From assembly GCF_019443505.1 (NCBI RefSeq), contig NZ_CP080377.1:2232001-2296000 (forward strand): a stretch of DNA of 64,000 bases, read 5' to 3'. Shown here piece after piece: positions 19,006-27,955 of this stretch; positions within the stretch are counted from its first letter, which is position 1; the number at the start of each line of letters is the position of its first letter. The translations under genes were made by a program, and so were the position numbers. The stretch is from Janthinobacterium sp. PAMC25594. Lineage in GTDB: Bacteria; Pseudomonadota; Gammaproteobacteria; Burkholderiales; Burkholderiaceae_D. Under the pieces are notes generated by a model, which was given only the letters and a program-made list of their open reading frames with translations, was not told the origin of the DNA and ran no database searches.

Positions 19006-20267
19006 ATTTTCGTCACGGGCTTGACGGGCTCCACGGCAGCGACGGGCGCCACCAGCGGCAGGCGCGAGTCGCTGGCCGGCAATGGCCGGTTCATCAAGCC
19101 CGGATTCAGCGCCGCATTGTTCAGGTTATACGCGGCGATGGCTGCCGCCACGGACGGATCTTGCGCTGATGGCGGCGGCACGGCCATGCCCGCATTTTGC
19201 GCGGCCAGCTCTTGCGCCTGCGCATTTTGCTGTGCCAACTGGGCTTGCGACGTCGCCAGGCCCGCATCGGCTTGTACTTGTGCTTCGCCTGCCAGCGACT
19301 GAGCCCGGTCGGACGCCGCCTGTATCGCCCCCGCGGCCTCATTCTGCTGCGCCTGCTGATCGGCATTCATGCGTTCGCTGTCGATACGCTGGGCATCCAC
19401 GCGCAGGCTGTCTGTCCGCTGCGTCTGCAGCAAGTCCTGCTCATCGATGGTAACGACTGCCGGCGACGGCGGCCGCAATTCCTGCAAGTCCAGGTTCAGC
19501 TCTTCCGTTTCCAGTTGCTGCTGCAGTTCCAGTTGCCGTTGTGCAATGGCCGCCGTTTGCGCCGGCGCCCCTTGAACCACGGCCTGCGCGGCATTCGCCG
19601 GCACTGTTGCGCCCGTCAAATCCGCTTCGACCACGGCCGCCAGCGGCGCGCCCTGCTGCCGGGCCAGCACGGCGCCCACCTGTGCCAGCACGTCCGTTCC
19701 CTGTTGCAAGGCATCCAGGGTGGCATTGCTGTCGGCCGCATACGCGGCCTGTAAAGTGACTGGATTGACATCTTCATTGCGCAAATCGATGCCGATGCGG
19801 GCCAGCTGTGCTTGCGTGAGCAGGCTGCCATCCTGCGCCAGCGCGGTGGCCGCATCCGTCGTGCCGTCGCCCGACAGCAAATCGTAGCGCTGCGCCAGGC
19901 TGCCCGGCGTGTCGCCGGCCGTCGCCAGCTGGCCGGCATCGATGCCGCTCGTTTGCAGCTGGGCGAACGATTCCGTCAGCTGCCGCGCCAGCGCCAGCAA
20001 GTCGTCATTGACATTCACGGGGGTATTTGCCGCGCCGGCCTGCTCTGTGGCGCCCTGCAAGGCCAGCAGTTGCCGGCGCGACAAGGCCACGCCGGACAGG
20101 AACTGCCCCAGCGGAGAGAGGTCGACCTGGGTCGATGACAGAGCGGCAAGGGCCGCCGCCGCGCTGGAAGGCGGCACGGGCAGCGCGGGCGCCAGCGCTG
20201 CCGTCTCGCCCACGCGGGACATGGCCGGGATGGTGTTGGGCACGGTTGCGCGCGAAATCGGGTCCAT
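19002..20267 (-). CDS. Unrecognised Ala/Gln-rich protein
   Basis: I do not recognise this 421-residue protein. It has no signal peptide or membrane segment. The N-terminal third carries a VDLSPLGQFLSGVALSRRQL stretch reminiscent of flagella-associated proteins (LSPLG motifs), then a NDDLLALARQLTESFAQLQ helix. Residues about 230-350 are strongly Gln/Ala-rich and predicted coiled coil (QRQLELQQQLETEELNL; ASDRAQSLAGEAQVQADAG). The C-terminus is Pro-rich. Codon usage looks like its neighbours, supporting a real gene. It lies between osmC (convergent) and ribE (same strand, 97 bases away), neither of which suggests a function. Confidence 0.75.
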   Translation of the reverse strand: MDPISRATVPNTIPAMSRVGETAALAPALPVPPSSAAAALAALSSTQVDLSPLGQFLSGVALSRRQLLALQGATEQAGAANTPVNVNDDLLALARQLTESFAQLQTSGIDAGQLATAGDTPGSLAQRYDLLSGDGTTDAATALAQDGSLLTQAQLARIGIDLRNEDVNPVTLQAAYAADSNATLDALQQGTDVLAQVGAVLARQQGAPLAAVVEADLTGATVPANAAQAVVQGAPAQTAAIAQRQLELQQQLETEELNLDLQELRPPSPAVVTIDEQDLLQTQRTDSLRVDAQRIDSERMNADQQAQQNEAAGAIQAASDRAQSLAGEAQVQADAGLATSQAQLAQQNAQAQELAAQNAGMAVPPPSAQDPSVAAAIAAYNLNNAALNPGLMNRPLPASDSRLPLVAPVAAVEPVKPVTKI

Positions 20268-20364
20268 GGCTAGCCTCCACTGCGGAAAGCTTCATAGTAT
20301 GCGCGTCTGCAAGAAAAGCAACACACACTTGGCAAGGCGAAGGATGTGCTGCAGTGTTTTTATA

Positions 20365-21000
20365 TCAGGCGGCAGCCTTGTCCAGCGACAGCATGCGCTC
20401 GACATAGCGGGCGATCAGGTCGATTTCCAGGTTGACCTTGCCATCGACCGTCAGGTGTTTCAGGGTCGTCATGGCGATGGTGTGGGGAATCAAATTGATC
20501 GAGAAGCGGCAGCCATTGACGGCACCCGCGCCCAGGTCTTCCACGCGGTTGACGGTCAGGGACACGCCGTTGACGACGACGGAACCTTTGAAGGCCAGGT
20601 ATTTCGCCAGTTCATGCGGCGCTTCGATGACCAGCTCCCACGATTCGCCCACGGCTTCGAACTTGCGCACGATGCCCAAGCCGTCGACGTGGCCGGACAC
20701 CAGGTGGCCACCGAGGCGCTCGGCCAGGGTCAGGGCTTTTTCCAGGTTCACTTCCGTGGTCGTATCGAGGCCCACGGTGCAATTGAGGCTTTCACGCGAG
20801 ACATCGACGGCAAAACCCGTGTCCGACTTTTCCACCACCGTCATGCAGGCGCCATTGATGGCGATCGAATCGCCGAGAGCCACGTCAGTCAGCGGCAAGC
20901 CGCCCGCATGGATGGTCAGGCGCACGCCGGCATCGAGGCCGCCGTCGAGTGCTTGCACGGTTTCAATCTTGCCGATGGCGGCAACAATTCCTGTAAACAT
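20365..21000 (-). CDS. ribE: Riboflavin synthase, alpha subunit
   Basis: A 211-residue protein with two lumazine-binding half-domains. It begins with the diagnostic MFTGIVAAIGKIETV; the first half has DSIAINGACMTVV and SRESLNCT, and the second ALTLAERLGGHLVSGHVDGL and GSVVVNGVSLTVN. It dismutates two 6,7-dimethyl-8-ribityllumazine molecules to riboflavin. It follows ribD by 28 bases on the same strand. Confidence 0.97.
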   Translation of the reverse strand: MFTGIVAAIGKIETVQALDGGLDAGVRLTIHAGGLPLTDVALGDSIAINGACMTVVEKSDTGFAVDVSRESLNCTVGLDTTTEVNLEKALTLAERLGGHLVSGHVDGLGIVRKFEAVGESWELVIEAPHELAKYLAFKGSVVVNGVSLTVNRVEDLGAGAVNGCRFSINLIPHTIAMTTLKHLTVDGKVNLEIDLIARYVERMLSLDKAAA

Positions 21001-21028
21001 GAACTAACCCTATAAAAGTATTAAAGTA

Positions 21029-22156
21029 TTAATTGCGCTGGACGAATCTTGCAAGGATACGCAAATCTTCGCCCACTTGCTGAACCTGGTGAAATTGCAA
21101 AGTGCGCTGCTGTTTGAGATCCGTCAAGGCAGGCAAGGCAAACATGCCTTGCGCATCGCCCAGCAAGGTGGGTGCCAGGTAGACCAGCAGTTCGTCGACG
21201 CAGCCTTCGCGGATCAGCGAGCCGTTCAGCTTGGAGCCGGCCTCGACGTGGACTTCATTGCATTGCCGGCGTCCCAGTTCCAGCATCAGCGCGGCCAAAT
21301 CGACCTTGCCGGCCGCGTTCGGCAACAGGATGACTTCCGCGCCCAGGGCGCGCAACTGCGCCTCCTTTTCCGGGTTGGCCACGGCGGCCACGATCCACGT
21401 GCCGCCGCCCTGCAAGATGCGCGCATCGAGGCTGATGTCGAGCCGGCTGTCGACGACGATGCGGCGCGGCTGGCGCGGCGTCTCGACGGCGCGCACGTTC
21501 AATTGCGGATCGTCCGCCCTGACTGTGCCGATGCCCGTCAGGATGGCGCAGGCGCGCGCGCGCCATGCATGGCCGTCGGCACGCGCCTCTGGCCCCGTGA
21601 TCCACTGGCTTTGTCCATTGTGCAAGGCCGTCATGCCATCCAGGCTGGCCGCCGTTTTCAGGCGCACCCACGGCTTGCCGCGCTGCATGCGCGAAAAGAA
21701 GCCGATATTCATTTCATACGCCTCGTCGGCCAGCACGTCCGTGGTGACGGCGATGCCGGCCGCTTCCAGCTTGGCCAGCCCCTGCCCCGCCACCAGCGGG
21801 TTCGGGTCCGTCATGGCGGCCACGACGCGCCCCAGCCCCGCGCGCACGAGCGCATCGGAACAGGGCGGCGTGCGGCCATGGTGGTTGCACGGCTCCAGCG
21901 TGACATAGGCCGTGGCGCCGCGCACGTCGTTGCCGCGCGCCGCCGCATTCGCCAAGGCTTGCACCTCGGCATGATCCTGCCCCGCCGCCTGCGTCACGCC
22001 GGCGCCGATCACCTGGCCATCCCGGACGATCACGCAGCCGATGCGGGGATTGGGCGAGGTCGTGTATAAACCGCGCGCCGCCCATTCCAGCGCCAGGCGC
22101 ATGCCATCGATATCGTTGAGTATTTCCACGGGCTTCTTTGCTTGAAGGTGAGTCAT
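21029..22156 (-). CDS. ribD: Bifunctional pyrimidine deaminase/reductase RibD
   Basis: A 375-residue bifunctional enzyme. The N-terminal deaminase has the zinc site HAEVQAL and TLEPCNHHGRTPPCSDAL. The C-terminal reductase has RLKTAASLDG, GIGTVRADDPQLNVR and HVEAGSKLNGSLI. It performs the second and third steps of riboflavin synthesis. Ribosome start ATG 22156 lies 12 bases after the FimT-like pilin gene on the same strand, so it may be read through from the pilus cluster. ribE follows. Confidence 0.97.
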   Translation of the reverse strand: MTHLQAKKPVEILNDIDGMRLALEWAARGLYTTSPNPRIGCVIVRDGQVIGAGVTQAAGQDHAEVQALANAAARGNDVRGATAYVTLEPCNHHGRTPPCSDALVRAGLGRVVAAMTDPNPLVAGQGLAKLEAAGIAVTTDVLADEAYEMNIGFFSRMQRGKPWVRLKTAASLDGMTALHNGQSQWITGPEARADGHAWRARACAILTGIGTVRADDPQLNVRAVETPRQPRRIVVDSRLDISLDARILQGGGTWIVAAVANPEKEAQLRALGAEVILLPNAAGKVDLAALMLELGRRQCNEVHVEAGSKLNGSLIREGCVDELLVYLAPTLLGDAQGMFALPALTDLKQQRTLQFHQVQQVGEDLRILARFVQRN

Positions 22157-22168
22157 TGGTCAGTCTTG

Positions 22169-22738
22169 CTACGAACTGTCGGCCACGCCGCTGCAATTGG
22201 CCGCTTGCTGCTGCGGATCGCACACGCGCACCCTGCCCAGCATATTGATTTTAATATGCCGCACCTGCTTTCCCAAAGTCAGGGACAAGGTGCCCCAGCG
22301 CGCCGCCAGGCTATTGGTCGCGCTGCAACTGCGCCCTGCGCCATTGTAGGCGATATAAAACGGCGCCGTGGCCGAGGAAAATGTAAACTGGGCCGTAATG
22401 CCCGCCGGCAGCGGTCCCTGGCGGAACAGCAATTCGTCACCGTCATCGAACGCCAGGCTGGCATTGCGGTCGATAAAGACCAGCCAGCCCGTGCCCCAGT
22501 CCGTGCCACCAGGCCCGGCCGGCATCAGCAGCACGCGCTGGCCCCGCGCCATCGCCTGCGCCCGAGTCAATTCGATGGCCGAAAACAGGTCCGTGGCCGC
22601 CGCGCGCACTTGCTGGCGCGCCAGCACCTGCTGCAAGCCGGGCATGGCGGCGGCCGCCAGCAGCGCCGCAATCGCCAGCACGGCCAGCAATTCGAGCAAG
22701 GTATGCCCTGCCCACCGTGGCCGCTGGTGCGTGACCAT
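22169..22738 (-). CDS. FimT/GspH-like minor pseudopilin
   Basis: A 189-residue prepilin-like protein. The N-terminus has a hydrophobic class III signal, GHTLLELLAVLAIAALLAAA, with a glutamate at +5 of the cleaved form and a FimT/GspH-type globular part (ARGQRVLLMPAG, WGTGWLVFID). Cysteines near the end probably form a disulfide. It would be a minor component of a type IV pilus, in line with pilVWXY1E upstream on the same strand. A 160-base gap containing a 12-bp inverted repeat separates it from the pilE-like gene. Confidence 0.85.
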   Translation of the reverse strand: MVTHQRPRWAGHTLLELLAVLAIAALLAAAAMPGLQQVLARQQVRAAATDLFSAIELTRAQAMARGQRVLLMPAGPGGTDWGTGWLVFIDRNASLAFDDGDELLFRQGPLPAGITAQFTFSSATAPFYIAYNGAGRSCSATNSLAARWGTLSLTLGKQVRHIKINMLGRVRVCDPQQQAANCSGVADSS

Positions 22739-22757
22739 GGCCTAAGTAATCCTCAGG

Positions 22758-22889
22758 AAATTATTGTGAATTTATGACGAACAGAACCGGATGCTATGCA
22801 AGGCGCCCGCTGCGACGCAGTGCGAGCACTGCTAGCAGCGGGCAACGCCGCAGAGGGCCGGTTATGGAAGTCAGAAATCACAATAATTT
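22758..22889. repeat. 132-bp element bounded by inverted repeats AAATTATTGTGA
   Basis: AAATTATTGTGA (22758-22769) is repeated in perfect inversion at 22878-22889, and the similarity continues inward for about 8 more bases with one gap and one mismatch. The centre is GC-rich. It lies between two pilin genes. It resembles a small non-autonomous mobile element or a large foldback RNA. Confidence 0.5.
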
Positions 22890-22901
22890 ATTGGGGGTTA
22901 C

Positions 22902-23399
22902 TTAGCGCCAGCAACGGCTGGCGGGGCCGCTGCTGCCGCGCTGGCCCGTGCTGCTCAGGGACAGCACGCCGCAATCGGCATCCTGGAATTGCGCATCGAC
23001 CTTGGACGTGCCCGGCGTGGCCCGCAACAGCACGCATTGCCCGATCGCCAGGCCGGGACAGGCCAGCGCCTCGATTTCATACGCGCTGGCAGCCGGCCCG
23101 TCGCCGGACCACCAAGGAAACTGCTGCGCCTGCGACGCCGGCGAGGCCGAGGAAAAGGCCAGGTAATGATTGTTTTGCGAATAATAACGTTCCTGTTGCT
23201 GCATCAGCCGCAGCAGGGTCGCCTGCCCCTGTACCCGCTTGGCGCGCACGACATGGCCGTGATAAGCGGGCACGGCCAGCGCCAGCAGCAGACTCATGAT
23301 TGCCAGCGCGGACAACAGTTCGATCAGGCTGAAGCCCGGCGCGTTGGCAGCAGAAGCGCCACCGTTTGCGGCGACCCAATTCCGGCTTGCCACTTCCAT
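22902..23399 (-). CDS. pilE: PilE-like type IV minor pilin
   Basis: A 165-residue type IV prepilin. The leader ends at glycine in APGFSLIELLSALAIMSLLLALA, giving N-terminal Phe and Glu5 of the mature pilin. A globular domain follows with the RVQGQATLLRLMQQQERYYSQ helix found in PilE-type minor pilins, and C-terminal cysteines (DADCGVLSL, SRCWR) forming the usual D-region loop. It follows pilY1 by about 60 bases on the same strand. Minor pilins of this cluster prime pilus assembly in the periplasm. Confidence 0.88.
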   Translation of the reverse strand: MEVASRNWVAANGGASAANAPGFSLIELLSALAIMSLLLALAVPAYHGHVVRAKRVQGQATLLRLMQQQERYYSQNNHYLAFSSASPASQAQQFPWWSGDGPAASAYEIEALACPGLAIGQCVLLRATPGTSKVDAQFQDADCGVLSLSSTGQRGSSGPASRCWR

Positions 23400-23459
23400 G
23401 CGACCTCCCCTCTTCCCAAAAAAGCGCCAGCCGATACGATGCGCATGCCATGCTCACGC

Positions 23460-26400
23460 CTATTTCTTCTTGGCCGCCTCGTGCAATTCGCGCCAGTTCG
23501 CCACTTCGCGCCAACTGAGGCGCCGCGCCGGCAGCGGCGCGCTGACGAACTTGAACCCCGCCCCGCTGGCCGCGCCGGGCAAGCCAGGTTGCAGCACAGC
23601 CAGTTCCTTGCGCCCTTCGGCCCGTCCTGCCGCCGTCGCGGCGCCCACCGTGCTATTGAGTTCCAGCGCCAGCGGCGGCGCGCGCGCCAGGCCATCGAAC
23701 AAGCGCCCCGTCTGCTCGCCCGCCTGCACGACGCCGGCGCCATCGGCGGCGAAGCCGCTCAGCACATCGAGCACGTACAGGCGCGTGGCCGGCTTGCTGC
23801 ACGGGTCGCGCCCGGGCAGGACGGTATTGAACAGCACCTTGCCGGCGGCCAGTACGGGACTATTGATGCTGCGTTCGCCCGTCTGCGCGGTGCCCATAAA
23901 ATCGAGATACCAGCCGCGCATGGCCTCGCTGCCCGTGTAGCGCAGTTCGGCGCCGTCGACGCGCACGCCGCCCACCGCCTCGCCCAAGCCGCGCGGCTCC
24001 AGGTCGGCCCGGCTGCGCGTGGGGGATGTTTCCCGCAAATCATCGTGCACGGCATAAAACGACTGCGACAGAAAGGCGGCAGGCCAGGTATCGGCCGCTT
24101 CGACCAGCTTGCCCGTGCCGAACAGCAGCAGATAGCCGCCACCGGGCGCATACGCCACGCTCAGCTGCTGCGTCACCGGCTGGCGCCGCCCCTGCGCGTC
24201 GCGCGCGACAAAGACCAGCTTGCGCCCCTGGCCCTCCTTCCACGGCGGCCCGCCGGCCATGTCGAGACGCCAGATATTGCCCTGCAAATCGCCCGCATAG
24301 ATATACGCCAGCGCACCGTCGCCGCCCGGCACCACGGCGGGCGGACCCAGGGCGTGGGACATGGCGTCCACGTCTGCGTCGCCATCGCTTTCATGGCCGC
24401 CGCCGCTGGCCACGGGCACCTTGAGCCGGAAGTAATTACTTCCCGACAGCCAAGGTGTACTGGGCGCCTTGTCCAGCGCCAGCAGGAAAATGGCGGCGGC
24501 CGCCGCGGGCGCCGTCGTATCCTTGCCATCGTCGGCATGATTGTTGTAGCCGCTGGCGACGATGGCAAAATCGCGGTAGGCCGGCGCACCCTGCTTGCCG
24601 CCCATGTTGATGCGGGCAAAGGATGGCGGGGCGCGCACGTTGCCCATCAGCCTGTCGTCGCGGTCGGTAAACTCCCACAGCGCCCCGTCCTGCGCGAAGC
24701 GCGCCGGATTGGTGATGTCGAGCGCAAACACGCCCTGCGCCCCGCCGCCCATGCCCGACACCAGCACCGTCCTCCAATGCCCCAGCGCCAGCACTTCCGC
24801 CGTGGCCGCTCCGCCATCAAGCAGCGGGCCGGGGCTGTAGTGAGTACTCGCAGCGGCTGCCGAAGCGCGCAGCAGCGCCTGCGGCAGATAGGCAAACAAT
24901 TCGCTGCCCGTGCGCGCATCAAAGGCATGCAGCAAGCCGTCGTTGGCGCCCACATACAACATTTTTCGCCGCTGCAGCAGCACCTGGCGGTGCGTGCCAT
25001 AGCCTGCCCCCGCCATGCCCAGCCCCGGCGCACCCACGTACAGCAGATTGCCGTATGGCGCCGCGCCCAGGCTGCCTGACCTGCGCCGCAGGAAGCCGCC
25101 CGGCTGGCCCACCTCGTGCGTGCGCTGGCCCAGCTGATACGCCAGCCGAGCTTCCCCTAGTCCATCGCCGCCGTCGAACGCGCTGCGCTGTTCCGCATCG
25201 AGCCGCGTCCAGGCCAGCGGCATCAGGGCGCCCTTGGCATCGAGCGTGTAGACGGGACGCAAGGACGTGGGCGTGCCATCCGGCACGGGCTTGTCCTGCC
25301 CGCCAGCGCGCCACCATGGCTTGCCGGGAAGCAGTGCGCCATCGGCCCCCACGGCAAACGCGGCGCGCGACAAGGTCATGCTGCCGTAAGCCAGCCGCAG
25401 CTGCGTCTGGAACCAATATGCCTCGTCCGTGCCGCTGGCCAGCGCCATCAGGGCCGGCCCCGCGAGCGTCGCCGGCAAGGTAGCCTTGTCGGCGGCGGCA
25501 AAGGCCGCGCGCAGTCCCGCGATCAGGGCGGCCGGGTCGCTGCCGGGCAAGTAATGGGCGGGCCAGCGGCCATCCAGGCTCCATTCATCGAACGCGCTGC
25601 CCGTTGCGCTCTTGAATGGGTTGGCGTCGCCGTTCGCATCGAGAAAACCGCCATATTTGGCCGCCAACAATAAAGGCGTAGAAGCGGGCGTAGAGCCGGG
25701 CACGCCCCCCGGGTCGCCCTGGCGCAAGTCGCCCGCATAGTGCTCGACCTTGGCCACGCCGTCGTTCTTGCCGCCAGGACGCAGCGCCTGCACGTGCGAC
25801 CAATAGGCCAGGCCCGCCGCATGGTAGCTGGCGCCGCCCGTCCCGTCGGCCAGCAATTCCAGCGCCGCCAGGTCGGGCCGCGGCGCGGGATTGCACTGCA
25901 CGCCGCCGCTTTCCAGGCTGCCCACCGCATGCGTCCAGGCCATGGCATCGAAGGGCGGCGGCGCAAAACCATCGGCGGCGCGGGCACGGTCGCCGTTCGA
26001 TGCGGGAGTCACAGGGACATTGCCGGGCACGTAGCGGTCGAGCGCCATGCCCGCATCGCCGAGACTGACGACGATGTGGCGCTGGCAGCTGGCCGTTTGC
26101 GGGTCGCTCCATGGCGTCACGGCCGGCAAGCCGTCGTCGATGACAGGCGGGGCCGTGGCGGCTGGCACCACTGCGCTCGCTTGCCGCCCCTGCAGGTAGC
26201 GCAGCGATTCGTATAGCAATTCGGCCAGTGGCGCCGCGCTCGCGTACACGCCCGGATGCGCGGCGTTGCCGCGCCCCAGGCCATTGATGTAAGCGGTCAC
26301 CCCGCCGCCAGGACCCGTAGTTTGAGACATATAGACGCCAGTGACTGGATTCCATTCGGCGCCAGCATTGTCTTGCGGCATATAGTCGGGCGCCATCCAG

Positions 26401-27314
26401 CGCTGCCTGCCCACGTGGGCCAGCGGCGCGCGCAGCACGCCGCCATACACGGGGCCGGCGCTGGCGCTCACGCCGTTCAAGTGGCCAAACACGCCCGCGC
26501 GCACCCTGCCGCCAAGGCGCTGCACGGCGCCCACCGGCTTGTAGTGCTTGCCATACGCCAGACACAAATCGTCACGCAGCGGCCCTTCTTCCGTGTCGCA
26601 GACGCGCACGCGCGCGAGGAACACGCCGTGCGTGGCGGCGACGCCGGGCGCGTCACAACTGCCGCCCGGGGGCAAGCTGGCGTCGCCGAACAGCAGGCGA
26701 TTGCGGCAGGACACGATGGCCAGTTGCGCCAACGCAAACGGCGTCGCCGCCACGACGCCTGTCTGCAAGACCTTGCGCGGGAAAAAGACGGGGTGGGCAA
26801 AGAAGTCGATGGAGCTGTCAGCATCGGGCAGCCAGGCGCGCTGCAGCACCGTCTTGCGCACTTCGTCGATGACGCGGTCGCCGCCCGTGAGGGCATAGCG
26901 GACGATGTCAAGCATGCTGACGCTGGCCCAGTTCAGAAAGTTGCCGCTGAAACTATCGCCGCCGCAGCCGTGCAGCGCATCAGCCCGCTTCAGCACGGAG
27001 AAGTAAGCGGTCGCTACGCGCAAGTCCGGCTGCATGACGCCATCCTTGCTGCGATACGGATAGCTGTAGCACATGCGCGCATCGAAGTACCCGGCGTACT
27101 CGCGCTGCGGCGCATACTCGCCGCCATGCGCCGCAGCGGCGGCCACATGCGTGAGGGACAGGTTGAGCAGCAGATTCGGCGGCACCCTGGCGCCGTGCAA
27201 GCCCGCGTCGGCCCGCGCCAGCGTCACCGTCGGCTGGGCCGCGACGGCGCCGCCGCAAGCCAGGCCAGCCACCAGCAGCCAGGCGAACCACCAAGCGAAT
27301 GACCAGGCCCTCAT
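23460..27314 (-). CDS. pilY1: PilY1-type pilus tip adhesin/assembly protein
   Basis: A 1284-residue exported protein. The chosen ATG (27314) overlaps the pilX stop by four bases and gives a clear signal peptide (SFAWWFAWLLVAGLACGGAVA); an open extension upstream has no leader. The N-terminal half contains GNFLNWASVSMLDIVRYALTGG, a PilY1 landmark, and a DANGDANPF loop that may bind calcium near residue 560. The C-terminal half is the PilY1 beta-propeller, with VGANDGLLHAFDARTG near residue 790 and a QGVFALDITNP blade, ending in RRLSWREV. No MIDAS motif of a von Willebrand domain was found. It would sit at the pilus tip with the minor pilins, acting in adhesion and in counteracting retraction. 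Confidence 0.92.
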   Translation of the reverse strand: MRAWSFAWWFAWLLVAGLACGGAVAAQPTVTLARADAGLHGARVPPNLLLNLSLTHVAAAAAHGGEYAPQREYAGYFDARMCYSYPYRSKDGVMQPDLRVATAYFSVLKRADALHGCGGDSFSGNFLNWASVSMLDIVRYALTGGDRVIDEVRKTVLQRAWLPDADSSIDFFAHPVFFPRKVLQTGVVAATPFALAQLAIVSCRNRLLFGDASLPPGGSCDAPGVAATHGVFLARVRVCDTEEGPLRDDLCLAYGKHYKPVGAVQRLGGRVRAGVFGHLNGVSASAGPVYGGVLRAPLAHVGRQRWMAPDYMPQDNAGAEWNPVTGVYMSQTTGPGGGVTAYINGLGRGNAAHPGVYASAAPLAELLYESLRYLQGRQASAVVPAATAPPVIDDGLPAVTPWSDPQTASCQRHIVVSLGDAGMALDRYVPGNVPVTPASNGDRARAADGFAPPPFDAMAWTHAVGSLESGGVQCNPAPRPDLAALELLADGTGGASYHAAGLAYWSHVQALRPGGKNDGVAKVEHYAGDLRQGDPGGVPGSTPASTPLLLAAKYGGFLDANGDANPFKSATGSAFDEWSLDGRWPAHYLPGSDPAALIAGLRAAFAAADKATLPATLAGPALMALASGTDEAYWFQTQLRLAYGSMTLSRAAFAVGADGALLPGKPWWRAGGQDKPVPDGTPTSLRPVYTLDAKGALMPLAWTRLDAEQRSAFDGGDGLGEARLAYQLGQRTHEVGQPGGFLRRRSGSLGAAPYGNLLYVGAPGLGMAGAGYGTHRQVLLQRRKMLYVGANDGLLHAFDARTGSELFAYLPQALLRASAAAASTHYSPGPLLDGGAATAEVLALGHWRTVLVSGMGGGAQGVFALDITNPARFAQDGALWEFTDRDDRLMGNVRAPPSFARINMGGKQGAPAYRDFAIVASGYNNHADDGKDTTAPAAAAAIFLLALDKAPSTPWLSGSNYFRLKVPVASGGGHESDGDADVDAMSHALGPPAVVPGGDGALAYIYAGDLQGNIWRLDMAGGPPWKEGQGRKLVFVARDAQGRRQPVTQQLSVAYAPGGGYLLLFGTGKLVEAADTWPAAFLSQSFYAVHDDLRETSPTRSRADLEPRGLGEAVGGVRVDGAELRYTGSEAMRGWYLDFMGTAQTGERSINSPVLAAGKVLFNTVLPGRDPCSKPATRLYVLDVLSGFAADGAGVVQAGEQTGRLFDGLARAPPLALELNSTVGAATAAGRAEGRKELAVLQPGLPGAASGAGFKFVSAPLPARRLSWREVANWRELHEAAKKK

Positions 27315-27943
27315 GGCGCCGCCCCGGCCGCCTGCTTGCGGTAATAACTTTGCAGCACGACTTGCGTGCTTTCCTGCGCGCCAAAACCGATGGCCGTGAT
27401 GCGGTACACATAGCTTTCCGTCGCCAGGCCACCGGCCACGGCCGCCGCCTGCGCGCCGGGCGGGTGGAATGGCAGCAGTTCGATCAGGTAGCGGGGCCGG
27501 CGCGAGGGCAGGAAACCCTGCCCCGTCTGCATGACGGCGCCCGTAAACTGGCCATATGGCACGGCGCGGCTGCCACCTTCGGCGCCATCGAGGTCCGTGC
27601 TGAGCCAGAGCGCCGGCACGTCCGGGGCTGCTGGCAGGCACAGGCCCAGTGCGCCTCCTTCACCGCAGCCGTCGGCGAACCCGGCCGCGCTGCCTGGCGC
27701 GAAGAGGCTGCTACGCCCCGGCGCGCCGGGCAAGCCTTCGATATCGTTCTGCGCATCCACCAATGCCTCCTCCGCCGCCTGAAACGCGATCTGCCGGTCG
27801 CGCTCGCCGCGTGCCGCCTTTTCGCCCTGCAAGGCGATCTGCGCCGCCGATACGCCCAGCAGCAAGATGATCACCAGCAGGCACAGCACATACACGAGGG
27901 TGGCGCCACCGTGGCGCGCACGAGGCAAGTAAAAGCCAGCCAT
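27311..27943 (-). CDS. pilX: PilX-type minor pilin
   Basis: A 210-residue protein with an N-terminal hydrophobic helix after RHGGATLVYVLCLLVIILLLG; as in other PilX proteins the +5 glutamate is missing. A AAEEALVDAQNDIEGLPG segment matches the PilX N-terminal domain. It lies between pilW (12 bases) and pilY1 (4-base overlap), the conserved order. Confidence 0.88.
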   Translation of the reverse strand: MAGFYLPRARHGGATLVYVLCLLVIILLLGVSAAQIALQGEKAARGERDRQIAFQAAEEALVDAQNDIEGLPGAPGRSSLFAPGSAAGFADGCGEGGALGLCLPAAPDVPALWLSTDLDGAEGGSRAVPYGQFTGAVMQTGQGFLPSRRPRYLIELLPFHPPGAQAAAVAGGLATESYVYRITAIGFGAQESTQVVLQSYYRKQAAGAAP

Positions 27944-27955
27944 CGTGCCACCCTC

